In this document: positions 1 to 6,300 of the stretch, piece by piece
Numbering within the stretch: position 1 is the first letter of the stretch
Layout of the letters: every line of letters begins with the position of its first letter
NCBI GenBank assembly: GCA_947440875.1
Contig: CANETG010000051.1
Span: 1-12,878, forward strand
DNA from: Bacteriovoracaceae bacterium
GTDB lineage: Bacteria; Bdellovibrionota; Bacteriovoracia; Bacteriovoracales; Bacteriovoracaceae
Direction of reading: 5' to 3'
Length of the DNA: 12,878 bases
Notes under the pieces: model-generated
The model's database searches: none
Seen by the model: the letters and a program-made list of their open reading frames with translations, nothing else
What the model was told of the DNA's origin: nothing
Made by a program: the position numbers and the translations under genes

Positions 1-441
1 CACGTCAGCCCCCGTCTGCTTGCCGATTTTCTTCACCGTCGCAGGATCGACCATACCGTCGTTCTGATACGTGATTTCTTTCAGGAGCATTTCGCGCGCC
101 TGGTTATCAACGAGTTCGAATTCGCCAGAGAGGGAAAGCTCGTTTAAGAGTTCATCGTTAAGATCGCCGATCGGAAAATAAGCTTCCGACGTTTGGTTCT
201 GAACTTCCGCCACGAAAATCTTTGGCGTTTTATGGGCCGCTTTCATCTTGTTGTATCCAGGGTGAGCGCGCATCTGCTTAATCACATCCGTGACCGCCTG
301 AGTGGTATCAGCACTCATCCAGTTATCAGTGATCGTTAGTCCTTTTTCATCGGATTTATTCGCGTCCACACGTTCAGCTTTGAACGATCCACAAGACACA
401 ACGAGGAGTGAAGTAACAACAATGGTGGAAATAAATTTCAT
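1..441 (-). CDS. LpoB-family outer-membrane lipoprotein (3' end missing)
   Basis: The visible part is 147 codons, and the frame stays open to the window edge, so the C-terminus lies outside. The N-terminus is a lipoprotein signal (MKFISTIVVTSLLVVSC) with the lipidated Cys at residue 17. The segment around residues 75-147 reads KIFVAEVQNQTSEAYF, a conserved-looking GMVDP, and KIGKQTGADV. This is the pattern of the family annotated as penicillin-binding-protein activator LpoB, related in fold to CsgG-type lipoproteins. LpoB proteins sit in the outer membrane and stimulate a class A peptidoglycan synthase; that role is proven only for enterobacterial members and is inferred here. Two ATGs lie at 447 and 441. 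I chose 441 because the GGAG just upstream is then 8 bases away rather than 2. That Shine-Dalgarno sequence abuts the TAA of the preceding gene (TAAGGAG), so translation is probably coupled. It is the third gene of the operon starting at 2113. Confidence 0.8.
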   Translation of the reverse strand, partial: MKFISTIVVTSLLVVSCGSFKAERVDANKSDEKGLTITDNWMSADTTQAVTDVIKQMRAHPGYNKMKAAHKTPKIFVAEVQNQTSEAYFPIGDLNDELLNELSLSGEFELVDNQAREMLLKEITYQNDGMVDPATVKKIGKQTGADV

Positions 442-453
442 CTTCATTTCTCC

Positions 454-1143
454 TTATACTTCACCGTGACGAGCTTTCGTGAATTCTTCAGAGAGATTCT
501 CGAGAGCTTTTTTCACGTTCGCTTTAGTTTCAGGATCGTCCGCTTTCTCGACGATGTCTTCTGAGGCCTTATCAACAGCGGCTGCCAGACGTGCTGTTTC
601 CATGCGGATCAAAGACGCGCAGGTAAAACCAATGTAGTCTTTTTTGGCCCCGAGTGCTTTTGTGTAATTTCTTTTTTCCCAGTAAGTCTTCACCACCGCG
701 GCACCATTGATGAGTGCTTGGACGCGCTCAGCGAGTGTGTTCTCAACGAACTCTCTCATCGGAGCAGTTTTAGGATTATTCGCGTCGATCGCCGCCTGAC
801 CTTCCTGAGAAGCTCCGAGGGATTTCTGGATGAACGTCGTGATCTCACCGGCGATGTCGGCACGCACATTCGCTTTAGCAAGGTTACACGCAATCTCGCG
901 GTTCACTTTCGGCTCAGTTTCAAAAGAAAAATAGCGGTACTTTTTCACGTCCATGCTCTCTTGTTCAGCATAAACTTCTGCATCTTCTACCCAACCCGGG
1001 CGAGTGTTTGAAGATGCGTCACGGACTTCGTAGTCGCGCTTAATGGTGGCCGAGTTATCCACATCAGCGACTTCTTTTTTCTTCTTCGATGAACAAGCAA
1101 CTGAAACGAGGGACAGAGCGAGTAAAATAGACATCAGCTTCAT
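454..1143 (-). CDS. LPP20-like lipoprotein, 229 aa
   Basis: This is an exported lipoprotein. The signal MKLMSILLALSLVSVAC has the acceptor Cys at residue 17, with Ser rather than Leu at -3, a slightly atypical lipobox. A Lys-rich stretch (SSKKKK) follows. The segment from RPGWVEDAEVY (about residue 48) through ACNLAKANVRADIAGEI resembles the start of LPP20-type domains: Pro-x-Trp, then an Ala-rich helix with repeated Ala/Arg. The C-terminal 60 residues are Ala/Glu/Lys-rich and probably helical. It lies 13 bp after the longer LPP20 protein and 12 bp before the LpoB-like gene. AAGGAG 5 bases before the ATG supports this start. The function is unknown; its neighbours suggest a partner in an outer-membrane lipoprotein complex, perhaps one contacting peptidoglycan. 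The family assignment is moderate; the lipoprotein call is firm. Confidence 0.75.
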   Translation of the reverse strand: MKLMSILLALSLVSVACSSKKKKEVADVDNSATIKRDYEVRDASSNTRPGWVEDAEVYAEQESMDVKKYRYFSFETEPKVNREIACNLAKANVRADIAGEITTFIQKSLGASQEGQAAIDANNPKTAPMREFVENTLAERVQALINGAAVVKTYWEKRNYTKALGAKKDYIGFTCASLIRMETARLAAAVDKASEDIVEKADDPETKANVKKALENLSEEFTKARHGEV

Positions 1144-1156
1144 ATGAGCTCCTTTA

Positions 1157-2113
1157 TTAGTCTAAATGTAGGTCGGATAAATGTTCTTCAATGTATGTGG
1201 TAAAGAAAGGTTTCACCTTCAGCAGGGCATCGGCCTGAGTTCTCCCGGTCACAGTCTCCGAGGTTGAGATCACTTTCTTTTTTTCGCCTTTTTCGGTCGA
1301 GGTCATATTGAGGGTGAATGTGTATTTCTCAAAACCGTCGACGTTCAAGAATTCTTTGATCGAATCAACGTTCATCGATAGCACGCGGTCCGTCTCACCT
1401 CTCACCAGGCGAAACCCAGACTCCGTCAGGAGTTCTTTAATTTTTTCCGTCATCCAGTCTGGTGCCTGTCCGACTTTCAGAGAAAGCGGGAGCACGGCCG
1501 GGCGAGATTCTTTCCATTTTATAATTTCTTCATAACTCGGACGAGCTAGTTTTTTTCCACCAGCAACAGTGGCGTATCTTTCATTTAATTTTTCACGTTC
1601 TAAATGAAGACGCATGATCTTCCGAAGGTTCGTGCGACTTCGTCTTTCCCACAGTACTTCAAGCTCAGTGTCGAGCTTCTTCATTCTTCCACCGATGAGT
1701 CCAGCGGCTTCATTTCTGTCGAGGCTCGCAAGTGCGTATGTCAGACCATCTTTTTTGAAATGTTTTTTGATTTGAACGTTTTCTAGAATCTCATTAACTG
1801 ATTGCTCAAGGGCTGTCTGAACTTCCTCATTCACTTTCGATTGCCACGGGAAAGTAGCAGAAGAAGATTGGTTGGAATTGAGGGTAGATATTACTTTTAC
1901 TTCAAAGATACTGGCGAGGTTTGCGCGTGCCTGGGCGTCAGATTCGGCCATCGTTTTTGCCTCACCAGTGGCGCAAAGTTCACCGGATTCATCGCATGAC
2001 TCGTACGGAGAATAAATCCACTCCGGAACTTCTTTGGATGGGCCTGAGAGTTCGGGCGATTTTCTAAGGGTCGAGCAGCCCGTTAAGAGCAGAAAAAAGA
2101 GGATTGTTTTCAT
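1157..2113 (-). CDS. LPP20-family lipoprotein, 318 aa
   Basis: The very short lipoprotein signal MKTILFFLLLTGC has a good lipobox (LTGC) with Cys13 as the lipidation site. Residues 29-75 carry the LPP20 pattern: VPEWIYSPYE, then CATGEAKTMAESDAQARANL, an Ala-rich helix. Residues 145-190 are charged and likely helical or coiled. The last ~110 residues (from LPLSLKVGQAPDW) look like a second alpha/beta domain. Two Cys at 40 and 47 could form a disulfide. LPP20 proteins are outer-membrane lipoproteins, some linked to flagellar basal structures (FlgP) and others uncharacterised; nothing here ties this one to flagella. It is the first gene of the minus-strand operon. A stop codon lies 10 codons upstream with no ATG, GTG or TTG in between, so the start is fixed even though no good Shine-Dalgarno sequence precedes it. 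Confidence 0.82.
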   Translation of the reverse strand: MKTILFFLLLTGCSTLRKSPELSGPSKEVPEWIYSPYESCDESGELCATGEAKTMAESDAQARANLASIFEVKVISTLNSNQSSSATFPWQSKVNEEVQTALEQSVNEILENVQIKKHFKKDGLTYALASLDRNEAAGLIGGRMKKLDTELEVLWERRSRTNLRKIMRLHLEREKLNERYATVAGGKKLARPSYEEIIKWKESRPAVLPLSLKVGQAPDWMTEKIKELLTESGFRLVRGETDRVLSMNVDSIKEFLNVDGFEKYTFTLNMTSTEKGEKKKVISTSETVTGRTQADALLKVKPFFTTYIEEHLSDLHLD

Positions 2114-2121
2114 TTTGAAAA

Positions 2122-2150
2122 ATTCTGAACCTCTTCCCGATTAAAGTCAA
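2122..2150 (-). promoter_or_regulatory. Putative sigma70 promoter of the lipoprotein operon, near-leaderless
   Basis: On the minus strand TTGACT (2145-2150, 5 of 6 to the -35 consensus) is followed by a 17-base spacer and CAGAAT (2122-2127, 4 of 6 to the -10). Only 8 bases separate this -10 from the ATG at 2113, so the predicted transcript would begin within about 0-4 bases of the start codon. That fits the lack of a usable Shine-Dalgarno sequence: the nearest GAGG is about 16 bases upstream and inside the promoter spacer. Confidence 0.5.
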
Positions 2151-2251
2151 ATGAAGGAAGAGCTTTAACGCCGTGTCCTTGAGTTGATGTGATTTGCTGC
2201 TCAAACTTAAGCTCCAGGTGACGGAATCGACTCATTTTAACGGAGGATGTT

Positions 2252-2510
2252 ATGGAATATAAATTACCCCCTCTGCCCTACCCCAACAATAATTTGGAAC
2301 CTCATATTTCAGCAGAAACAATGGATTTTCATCACGGCAAACATCATTTGGCTTATATCCATAAACTTAATGATTTAGTGAAGGGCACGAGGTTTGAAAA
2401 AATGGATTTAGAGGAAATCATTTTGAGTACTGAGGGTCCCATTTTCAACAACGCCGCTCAGGCATGTCGTGAACTGGGATTTTGTGAATTCTAATATCCG
2501 AGGATTGTAA
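2252..2510 (+). pseudogene. Fe/Mn superoxide dismutase gene with internal deletion (sod remnant)
   Basis: The open frame from 2252 gives 80 residues. The first 70 are an unmistakable iron/manganese SOD N-terminus: LPPLPYPNNNLEPHISAET, FHHGKHH (His27 is the first metal ligand), LEEII and FNNAAQ. In intact enzymes this continues into the WNHTFYW segment carrying the second ligand. Here it changes to ACRELGFCEF and stops at 2494. Reading the same DNA shifted by +1 (2463-2510) gives HVVNWDFVNSNIRGL and a stop, which matches the extreme C-terminus of SODs (E. coli SodB ends ...ALVNWEFVAKNLAA). About 110 central codons holding the other three metal ligands are therefore gone, and the junction is out of frame. 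The ribosome site GGAGG, 5 bases before the ATG, is intact. An 80-residue product might still be made but could not be an active SOD. The remnant looks recent, because both ends are well preserved. Confidence 0.9.
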
Positions 2511-2525
2511 GATTTCCCTAATGGA

Positions 2526-2572
2526 CTTAACTGAATCTTAACCTTCATAACTCCGGTTCACGGTGGTATACC
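2526..2572 (+). promoter_or_regulatory. Putative Pho-box-like direct repeat and extended -10 promoter
   Basis: CTTAAC occurs at 2526-2531 and again at 2537-2542, exactly one 11-bp helical step apart. PhoB/OmpR-family regulators bind direct repeats of this phasing, and CTTAACCT-type units resemble the Pho boxes described in cyanobacteria. Downstream, TGGTATACC (2564-2572) fits an extended -10 element (TGn plus TATACC, 4 of 6). The -10 ends 6 bases before the ATG of the response regulator, so transcription may start at or next to the start codon. The AGGGG that could act as a ribosome site lies only one base from the ATG. This fits autoregulation of the two-component operon and is an inference from pattern only. 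Confidence 0.4.
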
Positions 2573-2578
2573 AGGGGC

Positions 2579-3277
2579 ATGAAAAACACACACATTCTCG
2601 TCGTAGAAGATGAACAAGACATCCGAGATCTGATTAGCTTTCAGATGAAATCTGAGGGCCATCAAGTCACTGCAGTTGAAAGTGCTGACAAGGCCGTCTC
2701 CGTTCTCGAACGGGGCGAAAAAATCGATCTCTTTATCATCGACTGGATGTTACCGGGATCGATGAACGGACTCGAGTTCACCAAAAAGCTTCGCTCGCAC
2801 AAGTCATATATGAGTTCACCAGTCATCATGATCACTGCCCTGACTCAGCCGGATAATATCGTTTCCGGTCTTGACGCTGGTGCCGATGATTACATCACAA
2901 AACCCTTCGATCTCACTGTGCTTCAGGCCCGGGTGAGGGTTCAATTGAGGGGTCTCGAGCTGTCTCAAAAAACGGCGGAGGATAAGCTCATCTTCGGAAA
3001 CCTGCTGATTGAAGTTTCAAAGTGCCGAGTGCTCGTCCAAAAAGAAGAAGTCACTCTTACTTCGACGGAGTTTAAAATTCTTCTTCTCCTGGCCCAAAAG
3101 CCAGGACATGTCTTCACTCGCGATCAGTTCATCTCCAACATCCAGGGCGATAACGTTTTTGTCACCGGTCGCACCATCGACACTCACATCGCCGGGCTCA
3201 GGAAAAAATTGGGTGAAGAAGCGAATGTCATAGAAACTATCAGGGGAATCGGATATAGATTTAAGGATGAGAGTTAG
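2579..3277 (+). CDS. OmpR/PhoB-family response regulator
   Basis: A 232-residue DNA-binding response regulator. The N-terminal receiver domain (about 1-122) has all key residues: acidic pocket Glu10/Asp11, phospho-acceptor Asp55 (IIDWMLPG), Thr86 and Lys108 (ITKPF). The C-terminal winged helix (about 132-230) has the typical LTSTEFKILLLL and the RTIDTHIAGLRKKL recognition helix, ending in IRGIGYRF. Its length is normal for the family. PhoB is the closest named type, given the sequence and its PhoR-like partner kinase, but no phosphate genes are nearby, so the phosphate role is unproven. The start is set by the receiver-domain N-terminus (MKNTHILVVEDE). The gene overlaps the kinase gene by 11 bp, so the pair is co-translated. 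A CTTAAC direct repeat upstream may be its own binding site. Confidence 0.93.
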   Translation: MKNTHILVVEDEQDIRDLISFQMKSEGHQVTAVESADKAVSVLERGEKIDLFIIDWMLPGSMNGLEFTKKLRSHKSYMSSPVIMITALTQPDNIVSGLDAGADDYITKPFDLTVLQARVRVQLRGLELSQKTAEDKLIFGNLLIEVSKCRVLVQKEEVTLTSTEFKILLLLAQKPGHVFTRDQFISNIQGDNVFVTGRTIDTHIAGLRKKLGEEANVIETIRGIGYRFKDES

Positions 3278-4652
3278 ATCTTCTTATCCTTGGTTTTTCT
3301 TTTTCAGGATTGTTCAACTTTCCTTGCTGATATTTTTTCCCGTCCTCGTTTCTATCTTTATTATTGATCGCACTGTTTTCGTCCGCATCCTCACCCCTGC
3401 GCTCCTGGGTCAGGCACTCTTCGTTTTCATGTTCTACCGAGCGACTCGTCCGCTGGGGACAATCTTGTCGAAAGTTCAAAAATTTCGCGGAGACCTTCCC
3501 TTCGATACCACCATCCGCCAGCTTTATGAAAAAGATGAGTGGTTGAAAATTGAAACCGCGCTCAATGATGCGGATTCAAAATTCAAGGATCAAATTAACC
3601 AGACGAAAATGGAAAACGAAAAAATCGCTGCGATTCTGGAGTCGATTTACGACGCGATTATTGCCATCGACCCCTTTGAAACTCTCCTCTTTTCAAACAC
3701 GAACTTTCAAAAAAACTTCGTGATTAAAAGTGATTCAGGAATCATCCCGAAACTTTGGCATATTTTTGACCAGCCTGAGCTCCTCGAAAATTTCCGAAGA
3801 GTGTTGAAAGACGGCCAACCGAAAACATTAAAGTCCTTGGTCCACAATGGCCGGTACTATGACCTCGTGGTCACGCCTCTTCGGGGAGTGAGCGATAAAG
3901 TTATCGGTGCTCTTGGGGCATTCCATGATGTGACGGATTTTAAACTGACGGAACAAATGCGAGTCGATTTCGTCGCCAACGTGTCCCATGAAATTCGGAC
4001 ACCCCTCACGTCGATCAAGGGCTACTCTCAGATCTTATTTGCCAACCGCGAGAAATTCCCAGCGGAGCTAGCGGGATTTTTATCAAAGATTCTGGGAAAC
4101 ACGGAGCGCATGATTGCCCTGTTCACGGACCTCCTGAACCTTTCAGTCATCGAATCCAAAAATCAGATTGGCATTGAGGTCGTCCAGCTCTCGCCGCTTC
4201 TTGGAATCATTATCCCGAATATCAAAACGAATTATCCGGATAAGAAGATTGAATTTAAGTCAGATTTTCAAGCGCTCACACTGGAAGCAGATCCGCGGCT
4301 GATCGAAATGGTCCTGACTAATTTAATTGATAACGCCTGTAAGTATTCTGGCGAAAAAATCACCATCACTGTTTTGAGCTCGGAAGTGAAAGGGAAAACC
4401 TTTCTGCGAGTGATGGACAACGGTCCGGGGATCGCAAAAGAACACATTCAGCGAATTTTCGAGCGCTTTTACAGAGTCGAAAGTTCCAGAGAAGCTTCTC
4501 GCGGCACGGGCCTTGGTCTTTCGATCGTTAAGCACATCATCATGAAACACGGAGGACGAATCTGGGCCGAAAGCGAGGGCACGGGCCTTGGGTCAACATT
4601 CGTGATGGAGCTCCCTTCAAAACAGATACTCAATCTCCACACTATAGATTGA
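3267..4652 (+). CDS. PhoR-like sensor histidine kinase
   Basis: A 461-residue membrane kinase. Two hydrophobic helices (about 10-33 and 39-57) are separated by only a few residues, so there is almost no periplasmic sensor, as in PhoR. A PAS domain follows at about 115-225 (AAILESIYDAIIAID to FHDVTDFK). Next is the HisKA dimerisation helix with the phospho-acceptor His241 in FVANVSHEIRTPLTSIKGY. The ATPase domain has the N box (TNLIDNACKYS, Asn352/Asn356), G1 (DNGPGIA, from 384), F box (RIFERFYRV) and G2 (GTGLGLSIVKHI, from 413), so it should be active. It phosphorylates the regulator encoded just upstream, whose gene it overlaps by 11 bp. AAGG directly abuts the ATG, a poor ribosome site, suggesting translational coupling. 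The last 36 bp overlap the convergent barrel gene, encoding the tail after the conserved ATPase core. Confidence 0.92.
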   Translation: MRVRSSYPWFFFFRIVQLSLLIFFPVLVSIFIIDRTVFVRILTPALLGQALFVFMFYRATRPLGTILSKVQKFRGDLPFDTTIRQLYEKDEWLKIETALNDADSKFKDQINQTKMENEKIAAILESIYDAIIAIDPFETLLFSNTNFQKNFVIKSDSGIIPKLWHIFDQPELLENFRRVLKDGQPKTLKSLVHNGRYYDLVVTPLRGVSDKVIGALGAFHDVTDFKLTEQMRVDFVANVSHEIRTPLTSIKGYSQILFANREKFPAELAGFLSKILGNTERMIALFTDLLNLSVIESKNQIGIEVVQLSPLLGIIIPNIKTNYPDKKIEFKSDFQALTLEADPRLIEMVLTNLIDNACKYSGEKITITVLSSEVKGKTFLRVMDNGPGIAKEHIQRIFERFYRVESSREASRGTGLGLSIVKHIIMKHGGRIWAESEGTGLGSTFVMELPSKQILNLHTID

Positions 4653-6266
4653 TTTTTTGTACGCAAATCCCTCTTCATCTTTGGACTGATTGTCTTGGTA
4701 GTCGTACTTGAGATTTCCCCGCCATTTCTCAAAAAAGAGTCTCGATAACCGGGCACTAGGATTCAGTAGAAGCTCTCTTCCTCGAACGCTTCGATTATTC
4801 ACGGGATCTGTCGAGGTCAGCATGAGACCAATACTCGGGGTTCCGATTTTACTACGACCGAAGATGTAATCGCCGCGCGCAGTGATGGCATCGGTATCAA
4901 AAATTTCATCCGTGGTGCGAGTTCGGTCATAACTGGCGAAGAGAAGAAAAGTTCCTGAGCCGCTAGAAACAGCATGCTCAGCGCTGAGGGAAATTGTCTT
5001 CGAATCAGTCGCATCATTATAACTATCAAAGAGCCTGTAACGAAGCCTAACCGTCGATTCACCACTGGAGAAATAGTTAAACCGCTCTCCCAGCATCACA
5101 GCATGACTGCGGGAACTGAACTCAAATTTCTTCCGAGGATTCACTTCTCGGTCAGCATTTACGACTCGCTCGGATTGAGAGAACTCGTAGTCGAGGAGAA
5201 CTGAAGCTGGTTTTTTCCACAGCGAGTGCTCGTACGCGGAGCGAAGGGCGGGGGCGATGAGGTAGTTATCGTTGCGATAAATTTCCGGTATCCGGTTGAA
5301 ATAATAAGTTGAGTTGAATCTGAGTTCTGGCGAAAGACTGGCCCAGTTCTCTTTATAAAAAGTGTAGCGCCCGATGAAGTCGGCTTTGGTAAAAAGAGAG
5401 CTCTGTTTGGACTTCGACACTGTCGTCTCTGTCGGGGAAAACGTGACGTTCGTATCCTGCCCAACTTCCACTGACGTTCGCAGAAAATAAGGAGGAATAA
5501 GAGCAGGTCTTCCGTTTCTCAGATTAAACAAGACGAGGTCATACTTCCGTTGCAGATCGATGATGCGGTCACGGATGGGCTGGGCGAGATTGGATTTCTC
5601 ATTGACCGCCAGCGCGCGCTGATACTGAGGAATGACATAGGTCTCGACGGCACGAAAGACGTCCTTACTTTTTTCGACTTGATCGAAGTAGATGTCTCCG
5701 ATCTGATATTCCGCGGCCTGAAGGACGTCTTTGGCTTCATCGGCCGGGAGTTTTTCAATGGCCCGGAAAAAGGTTACGGCTTTTTTATGATCACCAAGTT
5801 CTCGGGATAAAAACCCGATGTAGTAAAGCGAGACCGCGCGTTTAAAATTTTTCTTCAGGGATTCACTGAACTGGATCTGAGCCTCTTGATATTTCTCAGA
5901 CGCATAGAGCGCTTGTCCATACTCATAGTGAATATCGGCTGGCCGATAGTCGTACCCCAGGGCGCGGTCAAAACTTTCAATTGCCTTTGGGAAATCTTGA
6001 AGTCGGTTGTAACAGACTCCTTTCCAATAAGCGGCCAGACCCAGTGTTGCCTTTTCTTCTTTGCCACGGGTGACTTTAATCGAACTCAATTCTTCAATGG
6101 TCGATTGATACTTACCCTGAACAAAAAGAAGAGAGGCATTTTTAAAGATTAGTTTTCCAGCTGCTGCCTTAGCTATTTCTGGCGTCACTTCATCCTGCCC
6201 TTCAGTCTGGGCGAATGCGGAAGTAAAAGAAATAGAAAAAATTAGCATCCATGCCAATATCTTCAT
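4617..6266 (-). CDS. TPR-domain outer-membrane beta-barrel protein
   Basis: A 549-residue exported protein. The Sec signal peptide ends at AFA|Q (residue 19/20). Residues ~35-250 are helical repeats of TPR type, for example YWKGVCYNRLQDFPKAIESF, IHYEYGQALYASEKYQEAQ and YYIGFLSRELGDHKKAVTFF. Residues ~260-549 alternate in hydrophobicity like amphipathic beta strands (VEVGQDTNVTF, LRYRLFDSYNDATDS, LFASYDRTRT). They end in YSVEIEYLF, the aromatic C-terminal signature read by the Bam machinery. It is therefore probably an outer-membrane barrel with a periplasmic TPR arm. It lies 27 bp after the FecR-domain gene and has AAGGA 5 bases before its ATG, so the two are an operon and likely partners. 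Its substrate and role are not recognisable; export or assembly of an envelope component is a guess. Its 3' end overlaps the kinase gene by 36 bp on the opposite strand. Confidence 0.82.
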   Translation of the reverse strand: MKILAWMLIFSISFTSAFAQTEGQDEVTPEIAKAAAGKLIFKNASLLFVQGKYQSTIEELSSIKVTRGKEEKATLGLAAYWKGVCYNRLQDFPKAIESFDRALGYDYRPADIHYEYGQALYASEKYQEAQIQFSESLKKNFKRAVSLYYIGFLSRELGDHKKAVTFFRAIEKLPADEAKDVLQAAEYQIGDIYFDQVEKSKDVFRAVETYVIPQYQRALAVNEKSNLAQPIRDRIIDLQRKYDLVLFNLRNGRPALIPPYFLRTSVEVGQDTNVTFSPTETTVSKSKQSSLFTKADFIGRYTFYKENWASLSPELRFNSTYYFNRIPEIYRNDNYLIAPALRSAYEHSLWKKPASVLLDYEFSQSERVVNADREVNPRKKFEFSSRSHAVMLGERFNYFSSGESTVRLRYRLFDSYNDATDSKTISLSAEHAVSSGSGTFLLFASYDRTRTTDEIFDTDAITARGDYIFGRSKIGTPSIGLMLTSTDPVNNRSVRGRELLLNPSARLSRLFFEKWRGNLKYDYQDNQSKDEEGFAYKKSIYSVEIEYLF

Positions 6267-6286
6267 CGCGATCCTTAAGAAAATGA

Positions 6287-6300
6287 TCCGTAATTACGGA
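6287..6300. repeat. Perfect 14-bp palindrome across the FecR stop codon
   Basis: TCCGTAATTACGGA equals its own reverse complement. It covers the last codons and the TAA of the FecR gene and lies about 20 bp before the start of the barrel gene. It could be a regulator site or a weak mRNA structure that modulates reading into the second gene. There is no loop, so it is not a normal terminator. The finding by eye is certain; any function is not. Confidence 0.6.

Noticed and set aside
2252..2494. Functional small superoxide dismutase or a genuine novel short protein
   Set aside because: Three of four metal ligands are missing, and the lost C-terminus is still readable in the next frame, which shows a deletion rather than a natural short gene.
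2579..4652. Naming the two-component pair phoB/phoR outright
   Set aside because: Sequence type, kinase topology and the upstream repeat fit, but many OmpR-type pairs look alike and no phosphate gene is adjacent, so only PhoB/PhoR-like is claimed.
4469..4756. Minus-strand frame over the kinase and barrel 3' ends
   Set aside because: It overlaps the conserved kinase ATPase motifs and has no features of its own; an antisense shadow.
5159..5464. 101-codon frame inside the barrel gene
   Set aside because: Same strand as the barrel gene but a different frame, with low-complexity Ser/Arg composition; no independent evidence.
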